Source of the DNA: Dechloromonas denitrificans
GTDB lineage: Bacteria > Pseudomonadota > Gammaproteobacteria > Burkholderiales > Rhodocyclaceae
Reading direction: 5' to 3'
Length of the DNA stretch: 64,000 bases
Assembly (NCBI RefSeq): GCF_001551835.1
Contig: NZ_LODL01000007.1
Coordinates: 1 to 64,000 of the forward strand
A program made the position numbers and the translations under genes. Below, one piece after another: positions 55,270 through 63,867 of the stretch; positions within the stretch are counted from its first letter, which is position 1, and every line of letters starts with the position of its first letter. A model generated the notes under the pieces. It was not told the origin of the DNA, ran no database searches, and saw only the letters and a program-made list of their open reading frames with translations.

Positions 55270-56423
55270 GCGACCAGTTCGGCGAGGATCGCCAGGCCGC
55301 GCTCGATCTGCTCGACGCTGGCGTGGCTGAAATTGAGCCGTAGCGCACCGCAGCCGGCCGGACGCTCGGGAAAGAACGGCTCGCCCGGCATGAAGGCGAC
55401 GCCGCGCTCGATGGCGGCCGGCAGCAGTTGCCGGGTATCGAGCGGCGCCTTCAGTTTGAGCCAGACGAACAGCCCGCCCGGCGGCACCTGCCAGTCGGCC
55501 AGGCCGCTGAAATAGCGTTCCAGTCCTTGCACGAAATGATCGCGCTTGCGCCGGTAGATCTCGACCAGCGCCGCAATCCGCGCCGGCCGCCCGGCATCGC
55601 GCAACTGGCCGAGCACATACCACTGGCTGAGCCGGTTGCTGTGCAGGTCGGCCGCCTGTTTCAGGCGAACCAGCGGCGTCAGCAGGTCCGGCGAGGCGAC
55701 CAGGTAGCCGAGGCGCAAGCCGGGCGCCAGGCTTTTCGAGAACGAGCCCTGATAGACCCAGGAAGCGCGCTGCAGACGGGCGCAGACCGGGGTCCGCTCG
55801 CAGGCGTCGTAAGCCAGGTCGCGATAGGGATCATCCTCGAAAAGCGGCACCTGCAGCTCATCGCAGGCCCTGGCCAGCGCAGCCCGCTGCGCAGCGTCGT
55901 AGCAATGTCCGGTCGGGTTCTGGAAAGTCGGAATGGCGTAGGCGAAGGCTGGCCGCTCGTCGGTCGCCAAGCCGGCCGCCGGCAGGTTGGGATCGAGCGT
56001 CGTGAAGCGGGCGCCGAAATAGCGAAAGACCTGCAGCGCGGCAAGATAGGTCGGCGCCTCGACCGCGACCGGCGTGCCGGTATCGATGAACAGCTTGCCG
56101 ACCAGGTCGATACCCTGCTGCGAGCCGGAAAGAATCAGCACCTGGGCCGGCGTGCAGGCCAGACCGAGGGCGTTGAGTTCGGCCGCCACCGCCTGCCGCA
56201 ACTCGGGATCGCCTTCGCTGGCACCGTACTGCAGGGCCGCCGGCGGCACAGCGAGTTGCTGCATGTCGGGAAAGGTTTCCGGCGCCGGCAGGCCGCCGGC
56301 AAAGGAAATCATGCCCGGCCGGTCGATGATCGCCAGCATCTCGCGGATCGGCGAAGCTTCAAGGCCGGCGATGCGGCGGGAGAAGCGGGGAGAAAAACGG
56401 GGAGCGCAGGTTTCGCTAGTCAT
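55218..56423 (-). CDS. PLP-dependent aminotransferase (class I/II, MocR-related branch)
   Basis: Pyridoxal-phosphate aminotransferase of the 2-aminoadipate/KAT II-like branch. The 401-residue product has MISFAGGLPAPETFPD near residue 37, the substrate-carboxylate loop, and the cofactor lysine in GSFSKSLAPGLRLGY (Lys about 229). NPTGHCYD and DDPYRDLAYD hold other PLP-contacting residues. No MocR DNA-binding domain. Substrate unknown. Divergent from a MarR gene, with two palindromic sites between them, so likely controlled by that regulator. Confidence 0.92.
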   Translation of the reverse strand: MTSETCAPRFSPRFSRRIAGLEASPIREMLAIIDRPGMISFAGGLPAPETFPDMQQLAVPPAALQYGASEGDPELRQAVAAELNALGLACTPAQVLILSGSQQGIDLVGKLFIDTGTPVAVEAPTYLAALQVFRYFGARFTTLDPNLPAAGLATDERPAFAYAIPTFQNPTGHCYDAAQRAALARACDELQVPLFEDDPYRDLAYDACERTPVCARLQRASWVYQGSFSKSLAPGLRLGYLVASPDLLTPLVRLKQAADLHSNRLSQWYVLGQLRDAGRPARIAALVEIYRRKRDHFVQGLERYFSGLADWQVPPGGLFVWLKLKAPLDTRQLLPAAIERGVAFMPGEPFFPERPAGCGALRLNFSHASVEQIERGLAILAELVAQAGSGAGVKGTLPVAR

Positions 56424-56431
56424 GGATATGC

Positions 56432-56446
56432 GTCAATGTTGTTGAC
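56432..56446. promoter_or_regulatory. Palindromic operator GTCAA-N5-TTGAC, site 1
   Basis: GTCAATGTTGTTGAC, a five-base inverted repeat with five-base spacer, lies nine bases upstream of the aminotransferase start. It matches site 2 in both arms. Confidence 0.7.
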
Positions 56447-56478
56447 CAATCGACAGCCTAAGCAGCACACCCTATTAT

Positions 56479-56493
56479 GTCAACATGATTGAC
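56479..56493. promoter_or_regulatory. Palindromic operator GTCAA-N5-TTGAC, site 2
   Basis: GTCAACATGATTGAC, the same arms as site 1 and centred 47 bases away. It includes the ATG of the MarR gene (56485), so binding should block its own expression. Confidence 0.75.
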
Positions 56494-56919
56494 CAAAATG
56501 ATTCCCGATCGCTGCACGCCGCGGCCGAACTGTTTTTCTTCACCTACCGCGCCTTCACCTCGCGCCCCGACCGCCTGCTCGCCGAGCGCGGCCTTGGCCG
56601 CGTGCATCACCGGATTCTCTATTTTGTCGGCCGCCACCCGCAGCTTGCGGTCAATGCCCTGCTCGGCATCCTCGGCGTGTCGAAGCAGGCGCTGAACGCG
56701 CCGCTGCGCCAACTGGTGGAAATGCAACTGGTTGCTGTCGAAGTCGCCGCCCACGACCGGCGCGTCAAGCAGCTATCGCTGACCGCCGCGGGTCAGGCCC
56801 TGGAAGATGAATTGACCGGCGTCCAGACGCAGCACCTGGCCGCCGCCTTCGCCGCCGCCGGCAGCGAGGCCGCCGCAGGCTGGCAACAGGCGATGCAGGC
56901 CATTCTCGACCAGGCCTGA
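56485..56919 (+). CDS. MarR-family transcriptional regulator
   Basis: Winged helix-turn-helix repressor. The 144-residue product shows the MarR layout, with QLAVNALLGILGVSKQALNAPLRQLVE forming the recognition region (residues about 52-78) and VAAHDRRVKQLSLTAAG as the wing. It probably represses itself and the divergent aminotransferase through the two GTCAA-N5-TTGAC sites. The effector is unknown. Confidence 0.9.
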   Translation: MIDQNDSRSLHAAAELFFFTYRAFTSRPDRLLAERGLGRVHHRILYFVGRHPQLAVNALLGILGVSKQALNAPLRQLVEMQLVAVEVAAHDRRVKQLSLTAAGQALEDELTGVQTQHLAAAFAAAGSEAAAGWQQAMQAILDQA

Positions 56920-56933
56920 GGCCGAGCCGCCGC

Positions 56934-57437
56934 CTACTCCTTGTCGATCAGTTCGACGCGCCGCATCTTGGCCAGGCAGGCCGGCGAAGTGCAGTTATTG
57001 CTGTTTTTTTCGCCGCCCAGCGCATAGCGCTGCAACTGGCGGGCCGGCACGCCGTAGCTGCGCAGCAGGCGAAACACCGCATCGACCCGCTGCTCGGCGA
57101 TCAGCAGGTTGTATGAACTGCTGCCGCGATCATCGGTATAGCCGACCAGGCGGACCTGCAGCTTGGGGTTCTCCTTGAGGCGGGCGGCATGCAGTTGCAG
57201 CTTCTGCTTGCCCGGTTCATCGACCATCGTCTGGCCGCTGGCGAAATAGATGCTTTTTTCGTCGTCGACCGCAGCAATCACCTGTGCCTCGCTGAGCGGC
57301 TTGCCCTCGTCGACCTGCACGGCGGCTGGCCGCTTCCCTTTTTTATCCGGCGCTGACGGCGCGATTGACGGCTGGCCGGCACAAGCCGTCAGCAGACAAA
57401 GCACCGGCAAGACGCGGCAAAATCCTTGAACGGACAT
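56934..57437 (-). CDS. OmpA/Pal-like peptidoglycan-binding lipoprotein
   Basis: Outer-membrane lipoprotein binding peptidoglycan. The 167-residue product has a lipobox in LCLLTACAG (Cys about 19) and a C-terminal OmpA domain with SIYFASGQTMVDEPGKQKL and NLLIAEQRVDAVFRLL. It starts at ATG 57437, eight bases from a GAGGA site and inside the end of the MarR gene. The domain is slightly short of the classical ending. Contains a perfect CTGCGGTCGAC copy at 57264-57274. Confidence 0.87.
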   Translation of the reverse strand: MSVQGFCRVLPVLCLLTACAGQPSIAPSAPDKKGKRPAAVQVDEGKPLSEAQVIAAVDDEKSIYFASGQTMVDEPGKQKLQLHAARLKENPKLQVRLVGYTDDRGSSSYNLLIAEQRVDAVFRLLRSYGVPARQLQRYALGGEKNSNNCTSPACLAKMRRVELIDKE

Positions 57438-57438
57438 T

Positions 57439-57954
57439 TCAGTCATCCTCGCTTTCCACCTGTCCGAGCATGTCGGCCAGCGGCGTGCCGGCACAGGACT
57501 CGTCCTTGCCGGGTAAATGTTGGATCAACTCATTTAAGTTGATATGCAATGTTTTTAGCACCACCTCCGGCAAGGCCGCCAGGGCCTCCGGCAGAATGCC
57601 TTCGGCCGAGCCCGGCAAGGCGGCCAGCGCCCCTTGCCCCTGGGCGGTCAGACGGAGGCCGACCCGCCGCTGATCGCCCTGGCGCCGCGCCTTGGACAGG
57701 AAACCGCCGGCCACCAGCTTGTCCACCAGCAGACTGCAAGTGGACTGGTGCACGCCCATGCGCTGGGCCAGTTCGCCGATGCCGATCTCGGTCGTGCGCG
57801 CCACTTCCTGCAACACCCACATCTGCGAACCGGGCATGCCGCAGCGCTCCTCGACCAGCCTGAAATACTGGCGCATCGAGCCATAGATCAGACGAAACTG
57901 CTGCAACACTTCCAGCGCAACGGTGGAAGACGGGGCATCGGCGGGTGAATTCAC
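57439..57954 (-). CDS. MarR-family transcriptional regulator (second)
   Basis: The 171-residue product has the MarR winged helix: IGIGELAQRMGVHQSTCSLLVDKLVAGGFLSKARRQGDQRRVGLRLT (residues about 56-102). The segment before it, FRLIYGSMRQYFRLVEE, is the dimer helix. Start is GTG 57954. The C-terminal 60 residues are longer than usual and end acidic. The OmpA-like lipoprotein follows on the same transcript, its start overlapping the stop of this gene. Confidence 0.9.
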   Translation of the reverse strand: MNSPADAPSSTVALEVLQQFRLIYGSMRQYFRLVEERCGMPGSQMWVLQEVARTTEIGIGELAQRMGVHQSTCSLLVDKLVAGGFLSKARRQGDQRRVGLRLTAQGQGALAALPGSAEGILPEALAALPEVVLKTLHINLNELIQHLPGKDESCAGTPLADMLGQVESEDD

Positions 57955-58050
57955 GAGAATATCCAGACTGGGCTTGCGCGAACCTTGGGGCGTAAATTAT
58001 ATTGTTTATCAAACTAAATTTCAGATTTTTACAATCCAGGAATTTTCACA

Positions 58051-58077
58051 GAGGAGAGGCGCGGGGCCGCTGCCCCG
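58051..58077 (+). promoter_or_regulatory. Structured ribosome-binding region of the first antiporter gene
   Basis: GAGGAGAGG at 58051-58059 is a strong Shine-Dalgarno but lies 25 bases before ATG 58085. Between them CGGGGC (58062-58067) pairs with GCCCCG (58072-58077). Folding this hairpin would shorten the effective spacing to about nine bases, near optimal. Confidence 0.55.
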
Positions 58078-58084
58078 TTCACGC

Positions 58085-59296
58085 ATGCTCAATTCGATCC
58101 AACTGTTCGGCATGGTTCTGCTCGGTGGCCTGGCGGCCGGCGAACTGGCGCGCCGGGTTGCCGCCCTGCCGCGCACCACCGGCTATGTGCTGTTCGGGCT
58201 GCTGACCGGACAAAGCGGCCTCGGCTGGATCGACCCACTGCATATCGAGTCAGCCCAGCTATTCATCGACCTGGCGCTCGGCCTGATTCTCTTCGAACTC
58301 GGCTACCTGGTGCCGCGCACCCCGCTCCAGGTCGGCCTGAAGCGCCTGGCGACCGGCACGCTGGTGGCGCTGAGCACCGGCCTGGGCGTGCTGCTTTTGC
58401 TGCTTTACTGGGGGTTCACCGCCGGCGACGCGCTGTTCGCCGCCGCCCTCTTGCTCGCCACCTCGCCGGCCATCACCATCGCCACCTGCAGCGATGTCGG
58501 CGCCCGGGGCGAGAAGAGCGGCCTGCTCTACACGCTGGTCGCCATCAACGGCTGCATCGCCTTTGCCGCAATCGCGCTGATGACGCCCTTTCTCGACCAG
58601 ACCATTCAGGCCAGCCCGCTGCTGCGCCTGGCCGAAGCACTGGGCAGCATTGCCGGCTCGCTCGGCATTGGCGTCGGCGGCGCGGCGCTCGTCCTGCTCG
58701 GCGCCCGCCGCCTGGAAAAACAACCGGAACACCAGCACCTGCTGATTCTCGGCGGCATCGTTTTCGGCGTCGGTACAGCGATTTATCTCGACACCTCGGT
58801 CTTCCTGCCGATGCTGATCTTCGGCTTTCTCGTTCGCGCCCTCGACCGTGAGCAGAAAGTCGTCGCCATCCGCATTGCCAGCGATGCCCGGGTCTTTCTC
58901 GTCATCACCTTCGTGCTGGCCGGCGCCGCGCTCGATATCGCCTACCTGCGCGACTACTGGCTGGAGGCGCTGGGCATCGCGCTCTGCCGCTTCCTGGCGC
59001 AATGGCTGCCGTGCTCCGCAGCCGCCCGCCAGATCGGCCTGACGCAGCGCGAAGCGCTGTTCATGGGCATCGGCCTGCAACCGATGTCGAGCGTCGCGCT
59101 GGTCCTGCTGGCCAATACGCAAATGCTCTACGCCGGGCTCGACCCACAACTGACCGGCATCCTGCTCGCCGCCATCCTGCTCATGCAACTCTTCGGACCG
59201 CTGACCACTCAGACAGCGATCAAGGGATTCGGCGAAGCCAGCCGGCTGATGCCGCCGCCCACAGCAACCGCCCCCCAAGGAGGTACGCCATCATGA
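58085..59296 (+). CDS. CPA2-family cation:proton antiporter (first)
   Basis: Predicted inner-membrane K+ or Na+/H+ exchanger, like KefB/KefC but without a C-terminal TrkA domain. The 403-residue product has about 12 helices. Helices around LATSPAITIATCSDVGARGEKSGL (residues about 122-145) hold the unwound-helix residues of the family. The start is ATG 58085. It heads a five-gene coupled unit. Cation specificity and gating cannot be read from sequence, but glutathione-linked genes follow. Confidence 0.88.
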   Translation: MLNSIQLFGMVLLGGLAAGELARRVAALPRTTGYVLFGLLTGQSGLGWIDPLHIESAQLFIDLALGLILFELGYLVPRTPLQVGLKRLATGTLVALSTGLGVLLLLLYWGFTAGDALFAAALLLATSPAITIATCSDVGARGEKSGLLYTLVAINGCIAFAAIALMTPFLDQTIQASPLLRLAEALGSIAGSLGIGVGGAALVLLGARRLEKQPEHQHLLILGGIVFGVGTAIYLDTSVFLPMLIFGFLVRALDREQKVVAIRIASDARVFLVITFVLAGAALDIAYLRDYWLEALGIALCRFLAQWLPCSAAARQIGLTQREALFMGIGLQPMSSVALVLLANTQMLYAGLDPQLTGILLAAILLMQLFGPLTTQTAIKGFGEASRLMPPPTATAPQGGTPS

Positions 59297-60075
59297 GTCG
59301 ACGACCGCTGCGCATTGGCCTGTCCGCCCGCATCTACCACCCGCAGCCCGGCGCCACCGGCCTGCAGTCGAAATCGCTGCACTATCTGGAACAGTCGGTC
59401 GCCCACTGGGTGATGTCGCGCGAGGTCATGGTGCTGATGATTCCCTCGGTCAGCGGCGACGGCATCGTCCATCGCAGCAGCATCCGTCTCTCCGACTACC
59501 CGCAGTATCTCGACGGCCTGGTACTGCAGGGCGGCGCCGACATCAGCCCGCAAAGCTACGGCGAGGAGCCGCTCAACGCCGAATGGAACGGTGACCGTCT
59601 GCGCGATGCCTACGAGATGGAACTGCTGCACGAGTTCATGGAAGCCGGCAAGCCGGTGCTCGGCATCTGCCGCGGCCTGCAGCTGATCAACGTGGCACTG
59701 GGCGGCACGCTGTACCAGGACATCCCGACCCAGTACGACAATCCGGCGATTCACCTGCATGCCGACTACGACAAATACGCCCACGCCATCGAGTGGGACG
59801 CCGCTTCCGGCCTGAGCAAGCTTTACCCGGAGCAGACCGGCGGCGGCGTCGTCTCCATCCACCACCAGGCCATCCGCAGCCTCGGCCGCAGCCTGCGGGT
59901 CGAGGCGCGCAGCGTCGGCGACGGCTTGATCGAGGCCATTCGCCTCGATGGCAAGCCCTACGTCCTCGGCCTGCAATGGCACCCGGAGTTCCACCCGCCG
60001 GGCAGCCAGCAACTGCTCGACTGCACGCCGATCCTCGACGAATTCCTGAACGCTGCCCGGGGCCGTCGTTGGTAA
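59293..60075 (+). CDS. Class I glutamine amidotransferase, PuuD-like gamma-glutamyl hydrolase
   Basis: Predicted to hydrolyse a gamma-glutamyl amide. The 260-residue product has the nucleophile in GICRGLQLINVALGGT (Cys about 126) and the His-Glu pair in QWHPEFHP near the C-terminus, a full catalytic triad. QGGADISPQSYGEEP fits the PuuD subgroup. The ATG overlaps the antiporter stop (ATGA). It is followed 48 bases later by a second antiporter. Confidence 0.9.
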   Translation: MSRRPLRIGLSARIYHPQPGATGLQSKSLHYLEQSVAHWVMSREVMVLMIPSVSGDGIVHRSSIRLSDYPQYLDGLVLQGGADISPQSYGEEPLNAEWNGDRLRDAYEMELLHEFMEAGKPVLGICRGLQLINVALGGTLYQDIPTQYDNPAIHLHADYDKYAHAIEWDAASGLSKLYPEQTGGGVVSIHHQAIRSLGRSLRVEARSVGDGLIEAIRLDGKPYVLGLQWHPEFHPPGSQQLLDCTPILDEFLNAARGRRW

Positions 60076-60123
60076 GGGCCGGACAAGCCAAGGCCGGCGG
60101 TCGACTGTCGAAAAAGGGCAAAA

Positions 60124-61386
60124 ATGCTTGAGACCCTGCGGACGGCGTGGGAAGCGCTGCTCGAGCGCCTGCTCTTCCTGCCACCTTTTCCCGAGCAGAT
60201 CGATTCACTGGCCCTGTTCAGCCTGCTGCTGGTCGTCGGCCTGCTGCTCGGCGAATGGCTGCACGCCCGCGCCGGCTGGCCGAAGGTGGTCGGCTACGTG
60301 CTGGCCGGCACGCTGTTCGGCCCGACCCTGCTCGGCTGGATCAGCTTCGAGGCGCTGGCCCAGGCACGGCCGCTGGCCGATGCCGCACTCGGCCTGCTGA
60401 TGATGGAAGTCGGCCGCCGGCTCGATCTCGGCTGGCTGTTCCGCAACCCGGAACTGCTGCGCAGCACCTTGAGCGACATCACCCTGTCCTTTGCGCTGAT
60501 CTTCGCCTTTGCCTTCTGGCTGATCGGCATGAGTCCGGGCTGGGCGGCGGCGACGGCTGCCGTGACCATGGCCTCGGCGCCCAGTGTCGTGCTGCTCGCC
60601 ATCGAGGACGGCAAGGCGCAGGGCCTGGTCAGCGACCGCATCATGCTGCACACCGCACTCAGTTCGGCCGCCTCCTTCGTCGCCTTCACGCTGGTGCTCG
60701 GCATCATCCATGCCGAACACAGCACCGACTGGCTGAATGCCGCCACCCATCCGCTCTGGGTGGCCGGCGGCGGCCTGCTGATCGGCTGGCTGGGCGCCCG
60801 GATCGCCATCGTCATCGCCCGCCGCCTGCCCAAGGGCTCGCTGGCCCAGGTCTTCGTGCTGGTCGCCAGCGCCCTGCTTGCCGTCGGCCTGGCCCGCATG
60901 CTGGCCGTGCCGGTCTTCCTCAGCCTGTTCCTGATGGGCATCCTGCTCGCCGCCGGCGACCGCCAGCAGGTACTGCGCTACACCAGCCTGCCGGAAGGCC
61001 ACTGGCTGCTCGCCATCATTCTCTTCGTCATCGTCGGCGCCTCGTTGCCCTGGCAGGAATTCACCTGGCTGACCGGCCTCCAGGCGCTCGGCCTGCTCGT
61101 CGTCCGCGCCGCCGCCAAGAGCGCGGCACTGGCCTGGTCGGGTGGCAGCCTACCCCTGCCCAAGCGCCTGCTGGTCGGCCTCGGCATCCAGCCGCTGTCG
61201 GCCACCGCCGTCTTCATGGCTTACGAAATCGCCGCCCTCTACCCGGAAATCGGCCGCTCGGCGCTGGCCCTGCCGCTGTTCGCCGCCGCCATCATGGAAC
61301 TGGCCGGCCCCGCCCTGTGCCAGATGGCGCTGCGCCGTTCCGGCGAGTGCGAGACGACAACGACCCAAGCAGGAGGTATCGCATGA
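60124..61386 (+). CDS. CPA2-family cation:proton antiporter (second)
   Basis: Second antiporter of the unit, 420 residues, about 12 helices, only distantly like the first in sequence. ATG 60124. Hydrophobic segments such as LLLVVGLLLGEWLHARAGWPKVVGYVLAGTLFGP are typical of CPA2 helices. No cytoplasmic RCK/TrkA domain, unlike KefB. The C-terminal tail CETTTTQAGGIA overlaps the ybdK-like start by four bases. Confidence 0.88.
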   Translation: MLETLRTAWEALLERLLFLPPFPEQIDSLALFSLLLVVGLLLGEWLHARAGWPKVVGYVLAGTLFGPTLLGWISFEALAQARPLADAALGLLMMEVGRRLDLGWLFRNPELLRSTLSDITLSFALIFAFAFWLIGMSPGWAAATAAVTMASAPSVVLLAIEDGKAQGLVSDRIMLHTALSSAASFVAFTLVLGIIHAEHSTDWLNAATHPLWVAGGGLLIGWLGARIAIVIARRLPKGSLAQVFVLVASALLAVGLARMLAVPVFLSLFLMGILLAAGDRQQVLRYTSLPEGHWLLAIILFVIVGASLPWQEFTWLTGLQALGLLVVRAAAKSAALAWSGGSLPLPKRLLVGLGIQPLSATAVFMAYEIAALYPEIGRSALALPLFAAAIMELAGPALCQMALRRSGECETTTTQAGGIA

Positions 61387-62537
61387 CGCAGGCGATCGGC
61401 GAATTCAAGCACAGCGCACCGCTGACGCTCGGCGTCGAACTGGAACTGCAACTGGTTTCCCGGCGCGACTTCAACCTGGTGCGCGGCGCCACCGATCTGA
61501 TCGGCAGTCTCGACTACGACGGCCGCTATGGCGAGATCAAGCTCGAAATCACCGAAAGCATGATCGAGGTCAGCACCCAGCCGCAGGCCACGGTTGATGG
61601 CATCGCCGCCGACCTGGCCGGCCTGCGCGACACTTTGCGCCTTCACGCCGACCGCAACAACATCGCGATCTGCGGCGGCGGCACCCATCCCTTCCACCAC
61701 TGGCCGGAGCGCCGCATCTGCCCGGGCGACCGCTTCGAGGCGCTGTACCAGCGCTACGGCTACCTGGCCAAGCAATTCACGGTCTTCGGCCAGCACATCC
61801 ACGTCGGCGTCACTTCGGCCGACGACGCGATCTGGCTGACCCAGGCGCTCGGCATCTACGTCCCGACCTTCATCGCCCTCTCCGCCGCCTCGCCCTATGT
61901 CGATGGCGTCGACAGCTTCTTCCAGTCTGCCCGCCTCAACGCCGTCTCGGCCTTTCCGCTAAGCGGCCAGTGCCCACCGCTGGCCGACTGGGCGGCCTTC
62001 ATCGAGCACTTCAGCTTCCTGCAGGCCTGCGGCATCGCCAGCAGCATCAAGGATCTGTATTGGGATGTCCGGCCGAAACCGGAATTCGGCACTGTCGAAA
62101 TCCGCGTCTGCGACACCCCGCTCGCCATCGAACAGGCCGCCTCGCTCGCTGCGCTGGCCCAGTCGCTGAGCCGCTGGCTGCTGCGCACCCGGCCCGAACT
62201 GCAGGCAGCGAAACAGGTTTACGTCGCCCGCGCCAACAAGTTCCAGGCCTGCCGTTACGGCATGGATGCGCTGCTGGCCGATCCCGCCGGACCAAGCCAG
62301 GTGCCGCTGCGGCAAAGCCTGCTCGACCTGCTCGACACCCTGAGCGACGATGCCCGCCAGCTCGGCTGCGAACACTGGCTCAATGCGCTGCGCCCGATCG
62401 TCAGCGATGAAGCCGGCGACGCCGCCTGGCTGCGGCGACGCCATGCCCAACACAACAACCTGAACGACGTGGTGCGCGACGCCTGCGAACGACTGATGCC
62501 GCGCTCATCCGACAAATCCTGGGAGAACATTCGATGA
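61383..62537 (+). CDS. ybdK: Carboxylate-amine ligase / glutamate-cysteine ligase type 2 (YbdK)
   Basis: Makes a gamma-glutamyl or similar amide bond using ATP; E. coli YbdK has weak glutamate-cysteine ligase activity. The 384-residue product has TLGVELELQLV (residues about 15-25), IEVSTQPQAT, GGGTHPFHHW and GQHIHVGVTS with the metal-binding residues of the GCS2 fold. ATG overlaps the antiporter stop and the next gene overlaps its own stop. Confidence 0.93.
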   Translation: MTQAIGEFKHSAPLTLGVELELQLVSRRDFNLVRGATDLIGSLDYDGRYGEIKLEITESMIEVSTQPQATVDGIAADLAGLRDTLRLHADRNNIAICGGGTHPFHHWPERRICPGDRFEALYQRYGYLAKQFTVFGQHIHVGVTSADDAIWLTQALGIYVPTFIALSAASPYVDGVDSFFQSARLNAVSAFPLSGQCPPLADWAAFIEHFSFLQACGIASSIKDLYWDVRPKPEFGTVEIRVCDTPLAIEQAASLAALAQSLSRWLLRTRPELQAAKQVYVARANKFQACRYGMDALLADPAGPSQVPLRQSLLDLLDTLSDDARQLGCEHWLNALRPIVSDEAGDAAWLRRRHAQHNNLNDVVRDACERLMPRSSDKSWENIR

Positions 62538-63790
62538 TGCGCCGGCTGACCGCCCTGACGCTGTTTTTCGCCCTGCCGGCCGCCGCGCCGGCAGCGGCGC
62601 CGGCCTGCCAGTTCGAGAAAGTGGCGAGCGGCCCGCAAAAACTCGGTCGCTGGATCAACAAAAGCAACTGGTTGAACGACGAAAACCTGCGCCTGACACT
62701 GCCCGCCGCCCACCTCTTCATGCCCGCCCTGCGTCGCCAGCCGGAAGCCGACGGCGAAGCCCTGCGCCCGGCCAACCGCCAGCTCGATCTCGCTGCCGCC
62801 AAGGCCACCGATCCGAGCGACGGCCGCGAACGCGACCTGGCCTTCCTGCTCGACAGCCGGCTGCAGGCGGACGGCGTACTGATACTGCAAAACGGCCGCA
62901 TCCTCGCCGAGCGCTACCGCAACGGCCTGCGCGCCGATGAGCCGCGCCTGCTCCAGCAGGCGACACGGCCGCTGCTCAACCTGCTCGGCGCCATCGCCAT
63001 CGGCCAGGGCAAGCTTGCCGCCGACCGCCCGCTCAATCGCTATCTGCCGAGCCTGAGCAGCCAGCCCGGCATCCGCAAACTGTCCGTCCAGCGCCTGCTC
63101 GAAAACGAGGAAGGCCACAATTGGAGCGCCGACGAGATCGCCGGCTGGCGCCAGGCCGGCGGCTGGACCGCCAGCAATGCCAGCGAGGGCATGCGCCCCT
63201 GGCTGAGCCAGCCAGGCCGCTGGAACGCGCTGCCGGATAAGATCGACCTCCCCGGCGCCGGCAGCCCGGACGACGACCTGCTCGCCTGGCTGCTCGCCGA
63301 GAGCAACGCGACACCGCTCTCCCGCCTCTTTTGCGAACAATTGCAGAGCCGCCTGAAACCGGAACATCCGGTACTCTGGCTGACCGACCCGCAAGGCGTC
63401 GAACTGGCCGACGGCCTGGCCCTATCGCTGCGCGATTTCGGCCGCCTCGGCAACGTGCTGCTCGAGGCCCGCAACACGCGCCAGCGCAGCCGCATCCCCG
63501 GCTGGTTCATCGAAACCCTGACCGCCTCGGCCGGCCTGCGCACGCCGGAAATCCCCGGCCTTGCCAAAGGCAGCGAGGCGCGCTATGGCTTCATCCACCT
63601 CGGCGGCGAAAGCAACCGGGCCGCGCTAATCGGTCCGCACGGCACCAGCCTGTACATCGACTTCGACCGCCGGCTGGTCATTGCCCTTTACGGCAGCCAC
63701 CCGGTCGCCAGCTCGCCGCTGCTGCTGGCAACACTGGAGCAGTTCTGGAAAGCCGTTGGCACCTCGGGCCTGGCACTACGCAAGCCTTGA
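62534..63790 (+). CDS. Beta-lactamase-fold (serine hydrolase-like) protein, degenerate active site
   Basis: The 418-residue product has a signal peptide (cut near AAPA) and resembles the beta-lactamase/esterase family over AIAIGQGKLAADRPLNRYLP. The expected SxxK at the start of that helix reads Q142-A-T-R145, so the serine nucleophile and lysine base are gone. C-terminal segments such as YGFIHLGGES also resemble the family. It is probably a non-catalytic homologue, perhaps binding gamma-glutamyl or cell-wall compounds. Last gene of the five-gene coupled unit. Confidence 0.75.
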   Translation: MMRRLTALTLFFALPAAAPAAAPACQFEKVASGPQKLGRWINKSNWLNDENLRLTLPAAHLFMPALRRQPEADGEALRPANRQLDLAAAKATDPSDGRERDLAFLLDSRLQADGVLILQNGRILAERYRNGLRADEPRLLQQATRPLLNLLGAIAIGQGKLAADRPLNRYLPSLSSQPGIRKLSVQRLLENEEGHNWSADEIAGWRQAGGWTASNASEGMRPWLSQPGRWNALPDKIDLPGAGSPDDDLLAWLLAESNATPLSRLFCEQLQSRLKPEHPVLWLTDPQGVELADGLALSLRDFGRLGNVLLEARNTRQRSRIPGWFIETLTASAGLRTPEIPGLAKGSEARYGFIHLGGESNRAALIGPHGTSLYIDFDRRLVIALYGSHPVASSPLLLATLEQFWKAVGTSGLALRKP

Positions 63791-63867
63791 CCCGGCATAT
63801 TCGCGACTGAGCGACAAAGCGCCCGACAACGCAAGCTACAATCGCGTTTTAGCTTGGATCGCACGCC

